Assembly: GCA_023132505.1 (NCBI GenBank)
Contig: JAGLYE010000073.1
Location: 1 to 7,473, forward strand
Length of the DNA stretch: 7,473 nucleotides
Direction of reading: 5' to 3'
DNA from: Bacteroidales bacterium
Lineage (GTDB): Bacteria > Bacteroidota > Bacteroidia > Bacteroidales > B18-G4
Shown here: positions 6,653 to 7,473 of the stretch, piece after piece
Numbering within the stretch: position 1 is the stretch's first letter
Layout of the letters: each line of letters opens with the position of its first letter
Made by a program: the position numbers and the translations under genes
Notes under the pieces: model-generated
Told to the model about the DNA's origin: nothing
Databases searched by the model: none
What the model saw: only the letters and a program-made list of their open reading frames with translations

Positions 6653-7473
6653 TTACTTCTTCCCGGATTCAAAGACCATCTCCCCGTTCACGAATGTATT
6701 CAGGACATTTACCCCAGGTATCTCCTTTTCATCAATGGCCATAATATCCTGATCAAGTATGACGATGTCGGCATCCTTGCCTGTTTCCAGGCTGCCTTTT
6801 TCATTTTCTTCGAAAGCACTTTTTGCCGCCCAGATGGTAACAGATCGCAAGGCTTCCTCCCTGGTCAGGGCATCCTGCATTTGGAAACCACCTTCAGGGT
6901 AACCATCAAGGTCTTTCCTTGCAACGGCAGCATAATAGGTCAGCAGGGGGCTGATCTTTTCAATTGGAAAATCAGTGCCATTCGGTATCCAGCCATTCAG
7001 TTCAAGTAGTTTTTTGTATGCGTAGGCACCTTTCATACGCTCAGGCCCTACCCTGTCGCCGGCCCAATACATATCTGAAGTTGCATGTGTTGCCTGTACG
7101 GAAGGGATGATGCTGTATGCTGAAAACTTTCCGAAATCGTCTTCGTGGACAATCTGCGCATGCTCAATGCGCCAGCGCCGGTCGTTCGGGCCCCCAAGGT
7201 ATTCTGCATACAGATCGAGGATGAACCTGTTCCCCGAGTCACCGATGGCATGCGTATTAACCTGAAAATCATGTTTAAGTGCATTTTCAATGACCTCCCT
7301 GTAATACTCCGCCGGATACATTATGAGCCCCTGGTTACCGGGGTCGTCAGAATAATCATGTATCATGCATGCCCCTCTTGATCCCAGAGCCCCATCCGCA
7401 TAAAGTTTTACTGAATTCACGTGCAATCGATCCGTTCTGTATTTCCCTTGCTGCATGAATGACAGGTAGTTGC
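6653..7473 (-). CDS. YtcJ-like metal-dependent amidohydrolase (Amidohydro_3), C-terminal part
   Basis: This is the C-terminal 272 residues of an amidohydrolase-superfamily enzyme; the 5' half, including the N-terminal HxH metal site, lies beyond the right edge (family about 530-570 residues). Seen in the sequence: VKLYADGALGSRGA near 7411-7373 (the Lys at 7408-7406 may be the carboxylated metal-bridging lysine), THAIGD with His at 7252-7250, RIEHAQ with His at 7162-7160, and NGTDFPIE with the likely catalytic Asp at 6973-6971. The closing KGSLETGKDADIVILDQD stretch (about 6800-6746) and FVNGEMVFESG are typical of the C-terminal beta-sandwich. Members of this group hydrolyse amide bonds, for example N-substituted formamides, but substrate cannot be predicted from sequence. 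No signal peptide can be judged because the N-terminus is missing. It lies upstream of the macroglobulin operon on the same strand but is separated from it by a candidate terminator, so it is probably a separate unit. An ATG at 7456 is internal, because the open frame continues to the window edge. Confidence 0.92.
   Translation of the reverse strand, partial: NYLSFMQQGKYRTDRLHVNSVKLYADGALGSRGACMIHDYSDDPGNQGLIMYPAEYYREVIENALKHDFQVNTHAIGDSGNRFILDLYAEYLGGPNDRRWRIEHAQIVHEDDFGKFSAYSIIPSVQATHATSDMYWAGDRVGPERMKGAYAYKKLLELNGWIPNGTDFPIEKISPLLTYYAAVARKDLDGYPEGGFQMQDALTREEALRSVTIWAAKSAFEENEKGSLETGKDADIVILDQDIMAIDEKEIPGVNVLNTFVNGEMVFESGKK

Noticed and set aside
1..7473. An undescribed system, mobile element, CRISPR array or RNA gene
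   Set aside because: The three genes and one short gap account for nearly all bases, no direct-repeat array, transposase or tRNA-like fold was seen, and the macroglobulin-pbpC pairing is already known.

Overview
The window most likely comes from a Bacteroidota (Bacteroidetes) chromosome. The evidence is indirect. A very large alpha-2-macroglobulin lipoprotein carries an aromatic/acidic insertion that I recognise from Bacteroidales/Flavobacteriia-type homologues. Its start has no Shine-Dalgarno sequence, the intergenic DNA is AT-rich, and by eye GC is moderate (mid to high 40s percent). No rRNA or other taxonomic marker is present, so this is inference.

All three genes lie on the minus strand, so transcription runs from high to low coordinates. 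From the right: (1) 6653-7473 is the C-terminal half of a YtcJ-like amidohydrolase (Amidohydro_3 family) whose 5' end lies outside the window. (2) 6554-6652 is a 99-bp gap with a good candidate intrinsic terminator for the amidohydrolase, then AT-rich DNA that probably holds the promoter of the next operon. (3) 986-6553 is an intact 1855-residue alpha-2-macroglobulin family lipoprotein with a lipobox and a complete CLEQ thioester motif. (4) 1-989 is the N-terminal 329 residues of pbpC (penicillin-binding protein 1C), which runs off the left edge. Its best start overlaps the stop codon of the macroglobulin gene in an ATGA junction.

The macroglobulin-pbpC pair is a known, widely conserved arrangement (yfhM-pbpC in Escherichia coli). 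The accepted idea is that the macroglobulin traps proteases that breach the envelope while PBP1C supports peptidoglycan repair. This window shows an ordinary form of that pair with some lineage-specific details: tight coupling, a long N-terminal part, and a Tyr/Trp/Asp-rich cysteine-bounded insertion. The amidohydrolase seems to be a separate transcription unit. I see no RNA gene, mobile element, CRISPR array or clearly undescribed system.
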